Under the pieces are notes generated by a model, which did no database searches, was not told the DNA's origin, and saw only the letters and a program-made list of their open reading frames with translations. This document shows positions 8,522 to 16,374 of a stretch of DNA of 28,370 bases, piece after piece. Location of the stretch: assembly GCA_016783865.1 (NCBI GenBank), contig JADHVS010000038.1, positions 1 through 28,370 of the forward strand, written 5' to 3'. The first letter of the stretch is position 1, and every line of letters begins with the position of its first letter. This DNA comes from Bacteroidales bacterium (GTDB lineage: Bacteria > Bacteroidota > Bacteroidia > Bacteroidales > SM23-62). A program made the translations under genes and the position numbers.

Positions 8522-9910
8522 ATGAAAAAATTACTTGTTTTGATAACATTACCCATATTGCTATCAGTGGTAAGCTGTGAAGGCTTTATCGAAGGATGGG
8601 ACGATTCACCAAATTCGCCGACTGTAGCAACACCTCAACTTTTAATGAGTGTCTCCGAGGTATCCACATTCATGTATTACACCGGTCAGCTTGCGCGTAC
8701 ACCTTCTGTGTTTATCCAGCAAACTGCAGGTACTGATTTCCACATGGAGGATATCAGGGATTATGTTCTCCTTGAAGGTGATAATGTAAATGAATGGGAA
8801 GGTATCTATTCCAATTGCCTGATCAACGAGCAACTGATCATTGACACCTATGGCGAAGAGAATCCGCATTATGCGGGTGTTGCCAAAGTCCTCAAAGCCA
8901 TGGCCCTTGGTCTTTTAACGGACCTCTGGGGTGATGTCCCTAACAGGGAGGCACTCCAGGCCGTCAATGGTGTTAGTGATGAGCAGCTGAATCCCCACTT
9001 CGATGCCCAGGATCTTGTGATCCAGGATATCCAGTCGATTTTATCTGATGCCATTACGGACCTTTCCAAACCGGCATCGGATAATGTGCTGGTTCCCGGA
9101 GTCGATGATTATATTTTCGAAGGGGATGTGGATGCATGGATCAATACAGCCTGGATCCTGAAAGCCAGGTATGCAAACCGTCTCAGCAATAGGGATGCAA
9201 CAGGTTCAGCTACAGATGCCCTGAATTTCCTTGCAAATGTCGACCAGGATCAGCCTGACTGTATGGCCATTGCAGGTGACGCAGCAAACGAACAGAACCA
9301 GTGGTTCGACTTCCAGAATGACCGGGGAAACTACATGCAAATGGGAGAATTCTTCATCGAGTTGCTGAAGTCAACGAATGACCCAAGGCTGGGATTCTAT
9401 GCATTGACTGACAATAATGGTGAATACACCGGATCGCCTAAAGATGAATCAAATACGGCTACTTCCGACTGGGGAGATTTTGTAGGAACAGAAGCGGGCA
9501 CGGATTTACCCCTGGTTACCTGGTTCGAAGCTAAATTCATCGAAGCCGAGGCCAACCTGAGACTGGGGAACGATGATGAGGCAGCCGATGCACTCAATGA
9601 AGCCGTAAAAGCATCTGTATTGTTCGTGACAGGGGCTGCAGATCCGGCTTTCGAAGCTCAGCATGCAAATGAGAACGGAACTACGGTTACACTGGACAAG
9701 ATCATGACACAGAAATATGTGGCCATGTTCACCCAGCCCGAAGCATGGGCCGACTGGAGAAGGACCAATATACCCGCACTGACACCAAATCCTAACGGCG
9801 ATGTAGCAGGTATACCACGCCGGTTCCCGACATGCCGGTCAGAACGCACATATAATAATAATGCTGTTGTCGTCTCCAATATCCTTCAACCCGTATGGTG
9901 GGATAATTAA
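8522..9910 (+). CDS. SusD/RagB-like surface lipoprotein
   Basis: A 462-residue lipoprotein, the substrate-binding lid partner of a SusC transporter. I start it at the ATG at 8522 (MKKLLVLI); an in-frame ATG at 8492 would add ten residues ahead of the n-region. The lipobox LSVVSC puts the lipidated Cys about 20 residues in. The body has the TPR-like helices of the family (VAKVLKAMALGLLTDLWGDVP), the AWINTAWILKARYANRLS helix and the C-terminal region with KYVAMFTQPEAWADWRRT. The overall pattern fits the SusD-like_2 group rather than classical starch-binding SusD. No glycoside hydrolase, ECF sigma factor or anti-sigma gene is near, so the substrate cannot be inferred. It appears intact although its SusC partner is broken. 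Confidence 0.93.
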   Translation: MKKLLVLITLPILLSVVSCEGFIEGWDDSPNSPTVATPQLLMSVSEVSTFMYYTGQLARTPSVFIQQTAGTDFHMEDIRDYVLLEGDNVNEWEGIYSNCLINEQLIIDTYGEENPHYAGVAKVLKAMALGLLTDLWGDVPNREALQAVNGVSDEQLNPHFDAQDLVIQDIQSILSDAITDLSKPASDNVLVPGVDDYIFEGDVDAWINTAWILKARYANRLSNRDATGSATDALNFLANVDQDQPDCMAIAGDAANEQNQWFDFQNDRGNYMQMGEFFIELLKSTNDPRLGFYALTDNNGEYTGSPKDESNTATSDWGDFVGTEAGTDLPLVTWFEAKFIEAEANLRLGNDDEAADALNEAVKASVLFVTGAADPAFEAQHANENGTTVTLDKIMTQKYVAMFTQPEAWADWRRTNIPALTPNPNGDVAGIPRRFPTCRSERTYNNNAVVVSNILQPVWWDN

Positions 9911-9973
9911 TATCGTTGATGATATATCATAACGACGTAGGAGGCTAAAATCCATTGCCGGATGTTTCCTACA

Positions 9974-10005
9974 GGGGCGCAGCGTAAGCTGTGCCCCTTT
10001 TTTTT
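9974..10005 (+). terminator. terminator of the susCD unit
   Basis: GGGGCGCAG (9974-9982) pairs with CTGTGCCCC (9989-9997) with one G-U, followed by eight T residues. A textbook intrinsic terminator 64 bases after the SusD stop. Confidence 0.85.
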
Positions 10006-10033
10006 AATATGGCCGCGACCCGGCCATATTAAA
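10003..10033. promoter_or_regulatory. 12-bp inverted repeat before the saccharopine dehydrogenase gene
   Basis: TTTAATATGGCC and GGCCATATTAAA are perfectly inverted around seven bases. The right arm ends four bases before a -7-like box (TACCTTTA at 10037-10044) and overlaps where a -33 element would lie. It could be an operator or part of a double terminator with the hairpin just upstream. Confidence 0.4.
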
Positions 10034-10036
10034 TAT

Positions 10037-10044
10037 TACCTTTA
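10037..10044 (+). promoter_or_regulatory. -7-like box four bases from the start codon
   Basis: TACCTTTA, seven of eight positions of TAnnTTTG, then TTGT and the ATG. If used, the transcript would start at or very near the start codon. The ABC ATPase gene shows the same spacing (box, TTGT, ATG). Confidence 0.35.
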
Positions 10045-10048
10045 TTGT

Positions 10049-11386
10049 ATGAAAAAGATTCTCATACTTGGGGCAGGATTATCCGCTACGAGCCTCATTA
10101 ACTACCTGCTAAACCTGTCTGAAGAAAAGAAATGGCATATTACGCTGGGTGATATCGATGAGAAGCTGGCACAGAAAAAGATCAATAACCATCCCAACGG
10201 AACAGCCATCTCCTTCGACGTATTCAACGAAGAACAGCGAAACCTCCTGATATCCAATGCCGACCTTGTTATTTCCATGCTGCCTGTCAGGATGCATTAC
10301 CTGGTTGCTGAAAGCTGTGTGAATCACCGCACTGATATGATTACCGCATCCTATGTTTCAAATGAGATGCGCCAGCTTCATACCCAGGCAAAAAAAGTAG
10401 GTGTATTGCTGCTGAATGAGATGGGCGTTGATCCGGGCATAGACCATATGTCGGCCATGAAAATTATCGACAGGATACGGAAAGAAGGAGGAAAACTCGA
10501 TGTCTTTGAATCCAATACCGGTGGACTTGTGGCTCCTGAATATGACAATAATCCCTGGAACTATAAGTTTACCTGGAATCCAAGGAATGTGGTACTGGCC
10601 GGTGCAAAAGGTGCACGGTTTCTTCATAATGGTAAGTTCAAATACATCCCTTATCATAAGATCTTCCAGCGGTATGAGATCATTAAGGTTCTGGACCTTG
10701 GTGAATTCGAAGTGTACCCCAACCGTGATTCATTAAAATATAAGGAAGATTACGGCCTGTATGAGATCTCCACCATGTTCCGTGGTACCATCCGCCGCCC
10801 TGGTTTCTGTGATGCCTGGAATGCCCTCGTCCAGTTAGGCGCCACCGATGATTCATATATAGTGGAGTTCCCCGGTGAAATGACCTATCGCGACTTCACC
10901 AATAGTTTCCTTGCCTATAATATCGTGGATCCGGTGGAGACCAAAATTGCCATTTACCTGGGCATCGATAAGAAAGGGAAGATAATGCAACAGCTGGAGT
11001 GGCTCGGACTGTTTGATAAAGAGGTCGTTCCAATTGTAAATGAGACCCCTGCGCGGATCCTGCAACATCGGTTACAGGAGAAATGGAAACTGGAATCCGA
11101 TGACAAAGACATGATCGTGATGCAGCACCAGTTCGAATATTTGCTCGGAGAAGAAAGGAAAAGGATCGTTTCTTCCATGGTAGTCAGGGGAAAAAACAAA
11201 AACGAAACCGCCATGTCGCTGACGGTAGGACTACCACTCGGGATTGCAGCTAAACTTATCCTTGAAAACAAGATCCATGCATCCGGTGTTGTTATCCCGA
11301 CAACAAAGGAATTCTATGAACCTGTCCTGGATGAGCTGGTGGATTATGGGATTAAATTTATTGAAGAAGAAGTCAGAAGTCAGTAG
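10049..11386 (+). CDS. saccharopine dehydrogenase family oxidoreductase
   Basis: A 445-residue protein of the saccharopine dehydrogenase (Lys9-like) family, whose members interconvert saccharopine with glutamate and aminoadipate semialdehyde using NAD(P). The start at 10049 gives the Rossmann fold directly: MKKILILGAGLSA contains GxGxxA at residues 8-13, followed by the acidic end of the second strand (TLGDID). The substrate domain includes NEMGVDPGIDHMSAM, the active-site region conserved in the family, and a SNTGGLVAPE loop. The end has the GLPLGIAAKLIL helix. The last codons (VRSQ and the stop) are made of heptamer-repeat DNA. It is flanked by a terminator upstream and a convergent gene downstream, so it is a single-gene unit. 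True substrate uncertain; no other lysine gene is present. Confidence 0.88.
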   Translation: MKKILILGAGLSATSLINYLLNLSEEKKWHITLGDIDEKLAQKKINNHPNGTAISFDVFNEEQRNLLISNADLVISMLPVRMHYLVAESCVNHRTDMITASYVSNEMRQLHTQAKKVGVLLLNEMGVDPGIDHMSAMKIIDRIRKEGGKLDVFESNTGGLVAPEYDNNPWNYKFTWNPRNVVLAGAKGARFLHNGKFKYIPYHKIFQRYEIIKVLDLGEFEVYPNRDSLKYKEDYGLYEISTMFRGTIRRPGFCDAWNALVQLGATDDSYIVEFPGEMTYRDFTNSFLAYNIVDPVETKIAIYLGIDKKGKIMQQLEWLGLFDKEVVPIVNETPARILQHRLQEKWKLESDDKDMIVMQHQFEYLLGEERKRIVSSMVVRGKNKNETAMSLTVGLPLGIAAKLILENKIHASGVVIPTTKEFYEPVLDELVDYGIKFIEEEVRSQ

Positions 11387-11392
11387 TCAGTA
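11372..11392. repeat. heptamer array F (3 units) overlapping a gene end
   Basis: Plus-strand GTCAGAA once and GTCAGTA twice. On the minus strand these read TGACTAC/TGACTTC, again TGA-led. The array includes the stop codon (11384-11386) and the last four codons of the saccharopine dehydrogenase gene, and is followed by a G/T-rich tract (11393-11412). Confidence 0.8.
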
Positions 11393-11422
11393 GGGGTGTG
11401 GGAGTTGGGTGTGATAAAAAAT

Positions 11423-13534
11423 CTACTTTCGCTTAAAAATAAAATCGCCGCCTTCGTCGCCGGCGTCTTTGATCTCACCAAACTGTGGTATGTTATCGCT
11501 ATTATTCAAAACGGCCGGTTTGAAGCTAAAGAACAATTGTTCAGATGGCAGGTACTCATCCTTGTTTTCATATAGCCTCTTAACCAGGTATTCAACAAAT
11601 ACGCTTTGATCCGGCACCTCTTTCAGGGTACCGCTGGTCATGGCTTTGCGGCTCGGTAGATCATTTAACCGGGAAATGGCCATGTTGGCCGACCCGAAAG
11701 CTGACCTGGTTTTGAAGATACTTCCGCTAAAACATGCATCAGCAATAAGCAGCGTATGTCTGGAATTTATCCCCCTGATGTATCCGCTGATTGAGCTGTT
11801 CCGGATCCAGTTTGCCGTGCTGAACTGATCTGCATCGGATGGCAACCAGTATCCCTTCTTGGTTTTTTCATCCCAATATCCATGTCCTGCATAAAATACT
11901 AACAAATTATCTTCCTCTTTGATAATCACTTCCAGCCTGTCGAGGGCATTGATAATGTCTTCCCTGGTCGGATTCTTCAAAAACGTCACATTGATCTTCT
12001 CGAAGAGATACTCATCAATCAGAACCTGGTATAGTTTTTCTGCATCTTTAACTGGTTGATCAAGATCAGTAATGTTAGGATCATCATAATCATTTACTGC
12101 GATGAGAAGACCGTAATAAGTCCCCATAAGAAGGTTTTCGCCACCAGATCCACCTGATCTGAAAACCATTTGGTCTCCACCGGCAGGCCTTTCCTTTTGC
12201 GTTGAGGCAGTCTTTTCAGGCGCATCGGCCATACTATACAGGATTTGCGCTTCCAGAATAAGTGCCTCTTCAATCTCTTGCTTATTTTTCTCCATTCTTG
12301 ATGAATATTCGGAATCAGATTCATCAGCCCGTTTTTGCTCCCACTCCTGCTGACCCTTGCTCACATAATCACCCAGCAGTTTATCCGAATGATCTGTAAT
12401 GGAAATTACATTGATGTCGCTCACGTAGGATTCACCCGTGACTTTCCATCCTATCGCAATGTATTTGTTATCTCCAGTCGAAATGATGTTCTTAACATGA
12501 GGATCACTCTTAACCAGCCGCCTGATCCAAACCGGTTGGAATGCATTATCCACTCTCATCACAACCGATCCGTTATATTTATCCCCTGCATCAAGAATAT
12601 CAAAGAATACAAATAGCTGGTTATCACTTATATAATAATTGGGTGAGGTACATCCGTCATAAACGGGAATGCTATACTCAGACATCTTTAATCCAACCTG
12701 GTTTAACTTTAAAACCCTGATCTCTTTTATCCGGTTGCTTCCTTTTTCAAGCGACTCGGCAACCAGTATAACAAAACCATCCTTATCCAAATAGATATAC
12801 TCTGCGGAAAAGTTTTCCAGGTCGGCAAAATTTTTCTCCCAGAGGTTTTTCCCCCGCTCATCTACACTTACAATAAATGGTACTTGGGGTTTTCGTAAAT
12901 CTGCATGGGTTGATCCGGCCAGGTAATATCCACCGTCCGGATTATCAACCATGGTTCTAATCTCATCGTTGCTGTATCTTTTACCATACAATCCCTGCCA
13001 ATCCATTTTGCCCTTCTTATTGAGCTTCACCAGCCACCCGTCTGTATCATGGTCGCCCTGGATCTCTTTGGCCCCACAAACCACAAATCCACCATCATCT
13101 GCCCCAAGTATCCGGTTCGCCACATCTTTCTCGTCTGCTCCCAGAAAGGTGTTCCAGTCAAGATCTCCTGCCTGGTTAACCTTAAAAACATGGATATTCC
13201 TGTTTTCCCCTTCACTTCCGGCAAGTAAAACATATTCGCCCTGGGGTGTGCCAGCCATATCCTTAAAATCATAACTGCCTTCACCGAGGGATTTGTTCCA
13301 TACCATATCCCCCTGGTCGTTAATTTTACATAACAGCACCTTTGATCCTTCGCCGGTCATTCGATCTGTTGTTCCGGCTACCAGGAAACCCATCGGTGAC
13401 CTGATAATGGAATAGGCTTTATCATCCATCGAGATATCATGGATTTGATTCCATCCAATCTCAAAGAATGTCTGTGAGAAAGTCGATAAAGACAGTAAAA
13501 ATAGTACCAGTAAAATCCCTGTTTTCCTCATCAT
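11423..13534 (-). CDS. secreted caspase-family (C14-like) peptidase with N-terminal propeller
   Basis: A 703-residue exported protein. Signal peptide 1-21 (MMRKTGILLVLF, ending TFSQ). Residues about 40-390 hold six or so repeats of the pattern GGF-VxG...D...LKLNxxGxxxW, a probable beta-propeller. A charged helical linker (about 394-450) leads to a caspase-fold domain from about 470 (YYGLLIAVNDYDD). The catalytic dyad is present: His551 in LLVFYAGHGYWD and Cys601 in LLIADACFSGS. The family (clan CD, metacaspase-like) cleaves after specific, often basic, residues; specificity cannot be read here. No C-terminal type IX secretion domain is visible. It is the last gene of a five-gene unit of exported proteins, 34 bases after the lipoprotein gene upstream. 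The usual cytoplasmic role of bacterial caspase-like proteins does not fit its signal peptide. Confidence 0.9.
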   Translation of the reverse strand: MMRKTGILLVLFLLSLSTFSQTFFEIGWNQIHDISMDDKAYSIIRSPMGFLVAGTTDRMTGEGSKVLLCKINDQGDMVWNKSLGEGSYDFKDMAGTPQGEYVLLAGSEGENRNIHVFKVNQAGDLDWNTFLGADEKDVANRILGADDGGFVVCGAKEIQGDHDTDGWLVKLNKKGKMDWQGLYGKRYSNDEIRTMVDNPDGGYYLAGSTHADLRKPQVPFIVSVDERGKNLWEKNFADLENFSAEYIYLDKDGFVILVAESLEKGSNRIKEIRVLKLNQVGLKMSEYSIPVYDGCTSPNYYISDNQLFVFFDILDAGDKYNGSVVMRVDNAFQPVWIRRLVKSDPHVKNIISTGDNKYIAIGWKVTGESYVSDINVISITDHSDKLLGDYVSKGQQEWEQKRADESDSEYSSRMEKNKQEIEEALILEAQILYSMADAPEKTASTQKERPAGGDQMVFRSGGSGGENLLMGTYYGLLIAVNDYDDPNITDLDQPVKDAEKLYQVLIDEYLFEKINVTFLKNPTREDIINALDRLEVIIKEEDNLLVFYAGHGYWDEKTKKGYWLPSDADQFSTANWIRNSSISGYIRGINSRHTLLIADACFSGSIFKTRSAFGSANMAISRLNDLPSRKAMTSGTLKEVPDQSVFVEYLVKRLYENKDEYLPSEQLFFSFKPAVLNNSDNIPQFGEIKDAGDEGGDFIFKRK

Positions 13535-13568
13535 TTTAAACTGGGTTTCAGTTAACGATCAATCCTGA

Positions 13569-14369
13569 TTATTTCTTGATATTAAAAATATACCTGTCTG
13601 ATTCATTTCCCGGATCATCATGTATAGAGGTGATCTTTAATGCGATATAACTACTATCGGCCTCGGAATCAAACAGTTTGAGCAGCAAGATGTCTCCCGG
13701 AAACAATTTGTCGATAAACTCATGATTTGCCCCTGAGTTGAAAGCATCTTTAACACTACTATTGGTACAATTGGCATAATCGAAATCATTGAACCTGATA
13801 AACAGAGCACCTGCCGGTGATATCCACCTGTTCAGCAAGTCGTCAGTACTGGTTGTATCCATGATATGCATCAGGGAGGAGTCGGACAGGTGTGAAAACA
13901 ATGCATCTCCATTATACAGGTCATACGCATTTTCCTTCCCCGACATACGGGAATACATCTCATGACCTGCTGTTTCTTCCAGCAGTTTGTCTATAATCAG
14001 TACTTCAATTACCCGGCCGGTTTTTACGGTTTCCCCGTTTTTCATTTCCATGGTGAACTCCAGGTAGATTGTAGTATTCTCTGCCACCTCCGGAACCGGG
14101 AATTCAAACCGATAGGTGTAATTAGTCCCGGAAATAGATGTGTCCAACTCAACCTGGGTGAATGATTCCAGTTCCTTACTCGTCACCAATAACCGATGAA
14201 GATCTACATCTGCCTGACAGGTAATATTGAAAGACAATATTTCATGTGGTGAGGCAGTGATGTAGATATCATACGGAGTCACCAGGAGCACAGGCTCCTC
14301 ATTTTCCTTAGTACAATTAACGAGAAGTATTAAGAAAAACAATAACCAGATTTTGCTTAAGCCATTCAA
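13569..14369 (-). CDS. uncharacterised lipoprotein of the caspase unit
   Basis: A 266-residue lipoprotein: hydrophobic leader LWLLFFLILL-like with lipobox LLVNC (Cys19), then a Lys/Glu-rich tether. Residues about 28-130 look all-beta with alternating hydrophobics (TVYLEFTMEMKNGETVKTGRVIEVLI-like strands), suggestive of an immunoglobulin-like domain. The second half (about 130-260) includes SGKENAYDLYNGDALF and ends with ALKITSIHDD and YIFNIKK strands. I recognise no family. It is 14 bases after the preceding gene and 34 bases before the caspase gene, so co-transcription is very likely. It may anchor or regulate the protease, but that is inference. Confidence 0.75.
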   Translation of the reverse strand: MNGLSKIWLLFFLILLVNCTKENEEPVLLVTPYDIYITASPHEILSFNITCQADVDLHRLLVTSKELESFTQVELDTSISGTNYTYRFEFPVPEVAENTTIYLEFTMEMKNGETVKTGRVIEVLIIDKLLEETAGHEMYSRMSGKENAYDLYNGDALFSHLSDSSLMHIMDTTSTDDLLNRWISPAGALFIRFNDFDYANCTNSSVKDAFNSGANHEFIDKLFPGDILLLKLFDSEADSSYIALKITSIHDDPGNESDRYIFNIKK

Positions 14370-14383
14370 AAGAATAAAATTGA

Positions 14384-14839
14384 TTATATATTCAACTTAT
14401 AGGCTTTGATCTTTGCTGACTTTCTAACTTTCCGGCCAAGGAAAAGCATTTCAACTTCATCGATTACATAGACCGGAATAAGAAAATCGGCTTCGGGATA
14501 CCTTGCATGAACATCATACATGGCCCTGCGAAGCAAGGGACCCACCGGGAGATTCATATCTCCATATAAAGATATTGAATTTCTGGTTCTGTTGCTAACT
14601 TCCTCATCGTTGATCTGTTCAAATACCCTGAATATTCCAAGATATTTTCTGTAGGCAACGGAAATATCCATTTCACCCAGGTACTCAATATCAGCAGATG
14701 TGAGATCGTACCTTACAATATCGGGGTAAAATGAAGCGGTCCTCGAAGACTTAATCGTATTCGTGCCCATACATGAAGTAAACAGAACTGAAAAGGATGT
14801 AGCCAGCAGAAACAGGAATATCCGTAATTTATGTTTCAT
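14384..14839 (-). CDS. small uncharacterised lipoprotein
   Basis: A 151-residue lipoprotein with leader MKHKLRIFLFLL and lipobox LFTSC (Cys23). The mature part contains DLTSADIEYLGEMDISVAYR and ARYPEADFLIPVYVIDEVE, a pattern seen in small Bacteroidota envelope lipoproteins of unknown role in which a conserved alpha/beta fold ends with a strongly basic tail (RKVRKSAKIKAYKLNI). No catalytic motif seen. It sits 20 bases after the beta-barrel gene and 14 before the next lipoprotein gene. Confidence 0.75.
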   Translation of the reverse strand: MKHKLRIFLFLLATSFSVLFTSCMGTNTIKSSRTASFYPDIVRYDLTSADIEYLGEMDISVAYRKYLGIFRVFEQINDEEVSNRTRNSISLYGDMNLPVGPLLRRAMYDVHARYPEADFLIPVYVIDEVEMLFLGRKVRKSAKIKAYKLNI

Positions 14840-14859
14840 AAAGCAAATGTTTTAAGGGA

Positions 14860-15657
14860 TTATCTATTAAAGAAATAACTCAGGGTTACCCTAATATTTC
14901 CTTCCAGCTCAAAGTTCTTCGAAGTCAGGTCGCGGTATTTATACCCGGTATCTTTATCAACCGTATAGAATGTCTGATCAGTAGTGATCCCACCGACAGA
15001 TAGATTATTTACGTGCTTGTATTTATCCTTAAAATAACCCAGCCCGGCAACTCCCATGTCAAAACCAATAGCAAGGGGCAGGTCTGCGATAAATGCCTGC
15101 AAACCTATAAATAGCTCATAACCATATGCATAGCTTTTCCTGGTAACGGTACTGTAGTTATATTCACCGGTGGTATACCTTGAATCTGTAACATACTCTT
15201 CCTTCGACCAACCCCAGGGAATAAGAGCTCCTGCGTAAACATCAAGCAAATTGGAGTTGGTAAAATGATATTCAAAACCCGGGGTAATTAAAAATTTCGA
15301 CTCAATCTCATTGAATCGCCTCTCGACGAGGAATGAACCGTCCACAAGCGGATCGATTTCACCCTCTTCTACCCTCGATTTCTTTGACGATTTGACACCG
15401 AGCCTTCCGACCCACTTATCGGTCACATAGTATTTAAAACTTACAAGTGGAATTCCTGTGTATTCAAAATCATCATCTTCAACCCAACTTTTAATATCCC
15501 TGTATGATATTCCAAAATAGATCCCCATGTTTCCCTGTACGGGTCTTGTTCCCACTTTTAAAGTGCTTGGATTGTTCACCCTGTCGGATAATTGACCGAA
15601 TGCGTCGACCGAGAGGAACAACAATAATATTCCAATTATGTATAGTAATTTTTTCAT
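14860..15657 (-). CDS. outer-membrane beta-barrel protein of the caspase unit
   Basis: A 265-residue protein starting at the ATG at 15657 (MKKLLYIIGILLLFL, signal peptide ending DAFGQ). The frame is open further upstream to 15729, but that extension overlaps the previous gene and would bury the signal peptide. The mature sequence is full of alternating aromatic/polar beta strands ending in aromatic residues: MGIYFGISYRDIKSW, WVGRLGVKSSKKS, SKFLITPGFEYHF, LLDVYAGALIPWG, YELFIGLQAFI, and a final IRVTLSYFFNR. This fits an 8- to 12-strand outer-membrane barrel of unknown family. Twenty bases separate it from the genes on each side, so it belongs to the unit. It may be an anchor or pore for its lipoprotein partners. 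Confidence 0.8.
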   Translation of the reverse strand: MKKLLYIIGILLLFLSVDAFGQLSDRVNNPSTLKVGTRPVQGNMGIYFGISYRDIKSWVEDDDFEYTGIPLVSFKYYVTDKWVGRLGVKSSKKSRVEEGEIDPLVDGSFLVERRFNEIESKFLITPGFEYHFTNSNLLDVYAGALIPWGWSKEEYVTDSRYTTGEYNYSTVTRKSYAYGYELFIGLQAFIADLPLAIGFDMGVAGLGYFKDKYKHVNNLSVGGITTDQTFYTVDKDTGYKYRDLTSKNFELEGNIRVTLSYFFNR

Positions 15658-15676
15658 GTCAATCGAATTAAAATGA

Positions 15677-16171
15677 TTAAAAAGTATCATAATAGATATC
15701 CTTGATTGTTGTCTTACCCGCCACAACACCTACTGATAAATCAAATGCTGAATAGATTTTTCTTTTGGGCGGGATCTGTGAGCTGTCAGCAGGATTGGTG
15801 CCCTGGACCTGATTGTATTCAAAATCATCCATAATAAACCTCACATTAAGACCTTCAGTAGTGGCATCGACACTGACAGAATAATTTCCACTGCCATCGA
15901 CATTTGCCTCATAACTCTGATAGGTATGCACAAAAGCCTCGTCTTCAATGGGCATAAGGTCGCCTGTCCAGACCTGGGCCATGATTTGTGTCCCTGTCGG
16001 GGCATTTTCGTAACCCGGAAGGGTAACATTCAGGTCGGCCCAGACTTTCCCCTGAATGATAGCCTGAGGAACGTTCCTTTCCGTTAACTCAGGTACTTCA
16101 TCTTTGCTACAGCTGATACTCATGAGTAAAAGCGCAGCAGAAAAAACTGATAGTAAAATGGTTTTTTTCAT
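15677..16171 (-). CDS. uncharacterised lipoprotein, first gene of the caspase unit
   Basis: A 164-residue lipoprotein: leader MKKTILLSVFSAALLLMS with lipobox SISC (Cys21) and a Ser-Lys-Asp-Glu tether. The mature part is a single beta-rich domain: AIIQGKVWADLNVT, GTQIMAQVW, then YEANVDGSGNYSVSVDATTEGLNVRFIMDDF, the layout of a transthyretin-like or carboxypeptidase-regulatory-like module. It ends with GVVAGKTTIKDIYYDTF. A good -7 box lies 32 bases upstream, making this the likely first gene of the operon. Function unknown. Confidence 0.78.
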   Translation of the reverse strand: MKKTILLSVFSAALLLMSISCSKDEVPELTERNVPQAIIQGKVWADLNVTLPGYENAPTGTQIMAQVWTGDLMPIEDEAFVHTYQSYEANVDGSGNYSVSVDATTEGLNVRFIMDDFEYNQVQGTNPADSSQIPPKRKIYSAFDLSVGVVAGKTTIKDIYYDTF

Positions 16172-16202
16172 GACAAAAACATTTATTTAAGAATTAGGTA
16201 TC

Positions 16203-16210
16203 CAAAAGTA
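16203..16210 (-). promoter_or_regulatory. -7 promoter box of the caspase unit
   Basis: Minus strand TACTTTTG, an exact match to TAnnTTTG, 31 bases before the ATG at 16171. No clear TTTG at -33. No other box is seen within the five-gene run, supporting one transcript. Confidence 0.5.
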
Positions 16211-16340
16211 ATACAATATCTTATTCTTATTTGTTCTATATAATTAATTGATTATTAGCTTTGACCAATGGTTGCTTTCAGTAGATAAGTGAATTCAATA
16301 ATGTGATTAAAGCGAGGTTTTGCTAAGGCGTTATTGGACT

Positions 16341-16374
16341 TATCAGGAAGGATTAACAGGATTAATCAGGAATC
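16341..16374. repeat. degenerate 10- to 13-base repeat at a gene end
   Basis: Three imperfect copies of a CAGGA(AGG)ATTAA motif run from downstream of the stop into the last codons of the membrane-protein gene. Unlike the other arrays, the period is about 10 rather than 7. Confidence 0.45.

Noticed and set aside
8522..9910. Calling the SusC/SusD pair a polysaccharide utilisation locus
   Set aside because: No carbohydrate-active enzyme, ECF sigma/anti-sigma or hybrid two-component gene is nearby, and the SusD looks like the SusD-like_2 group. The substrate is left open.
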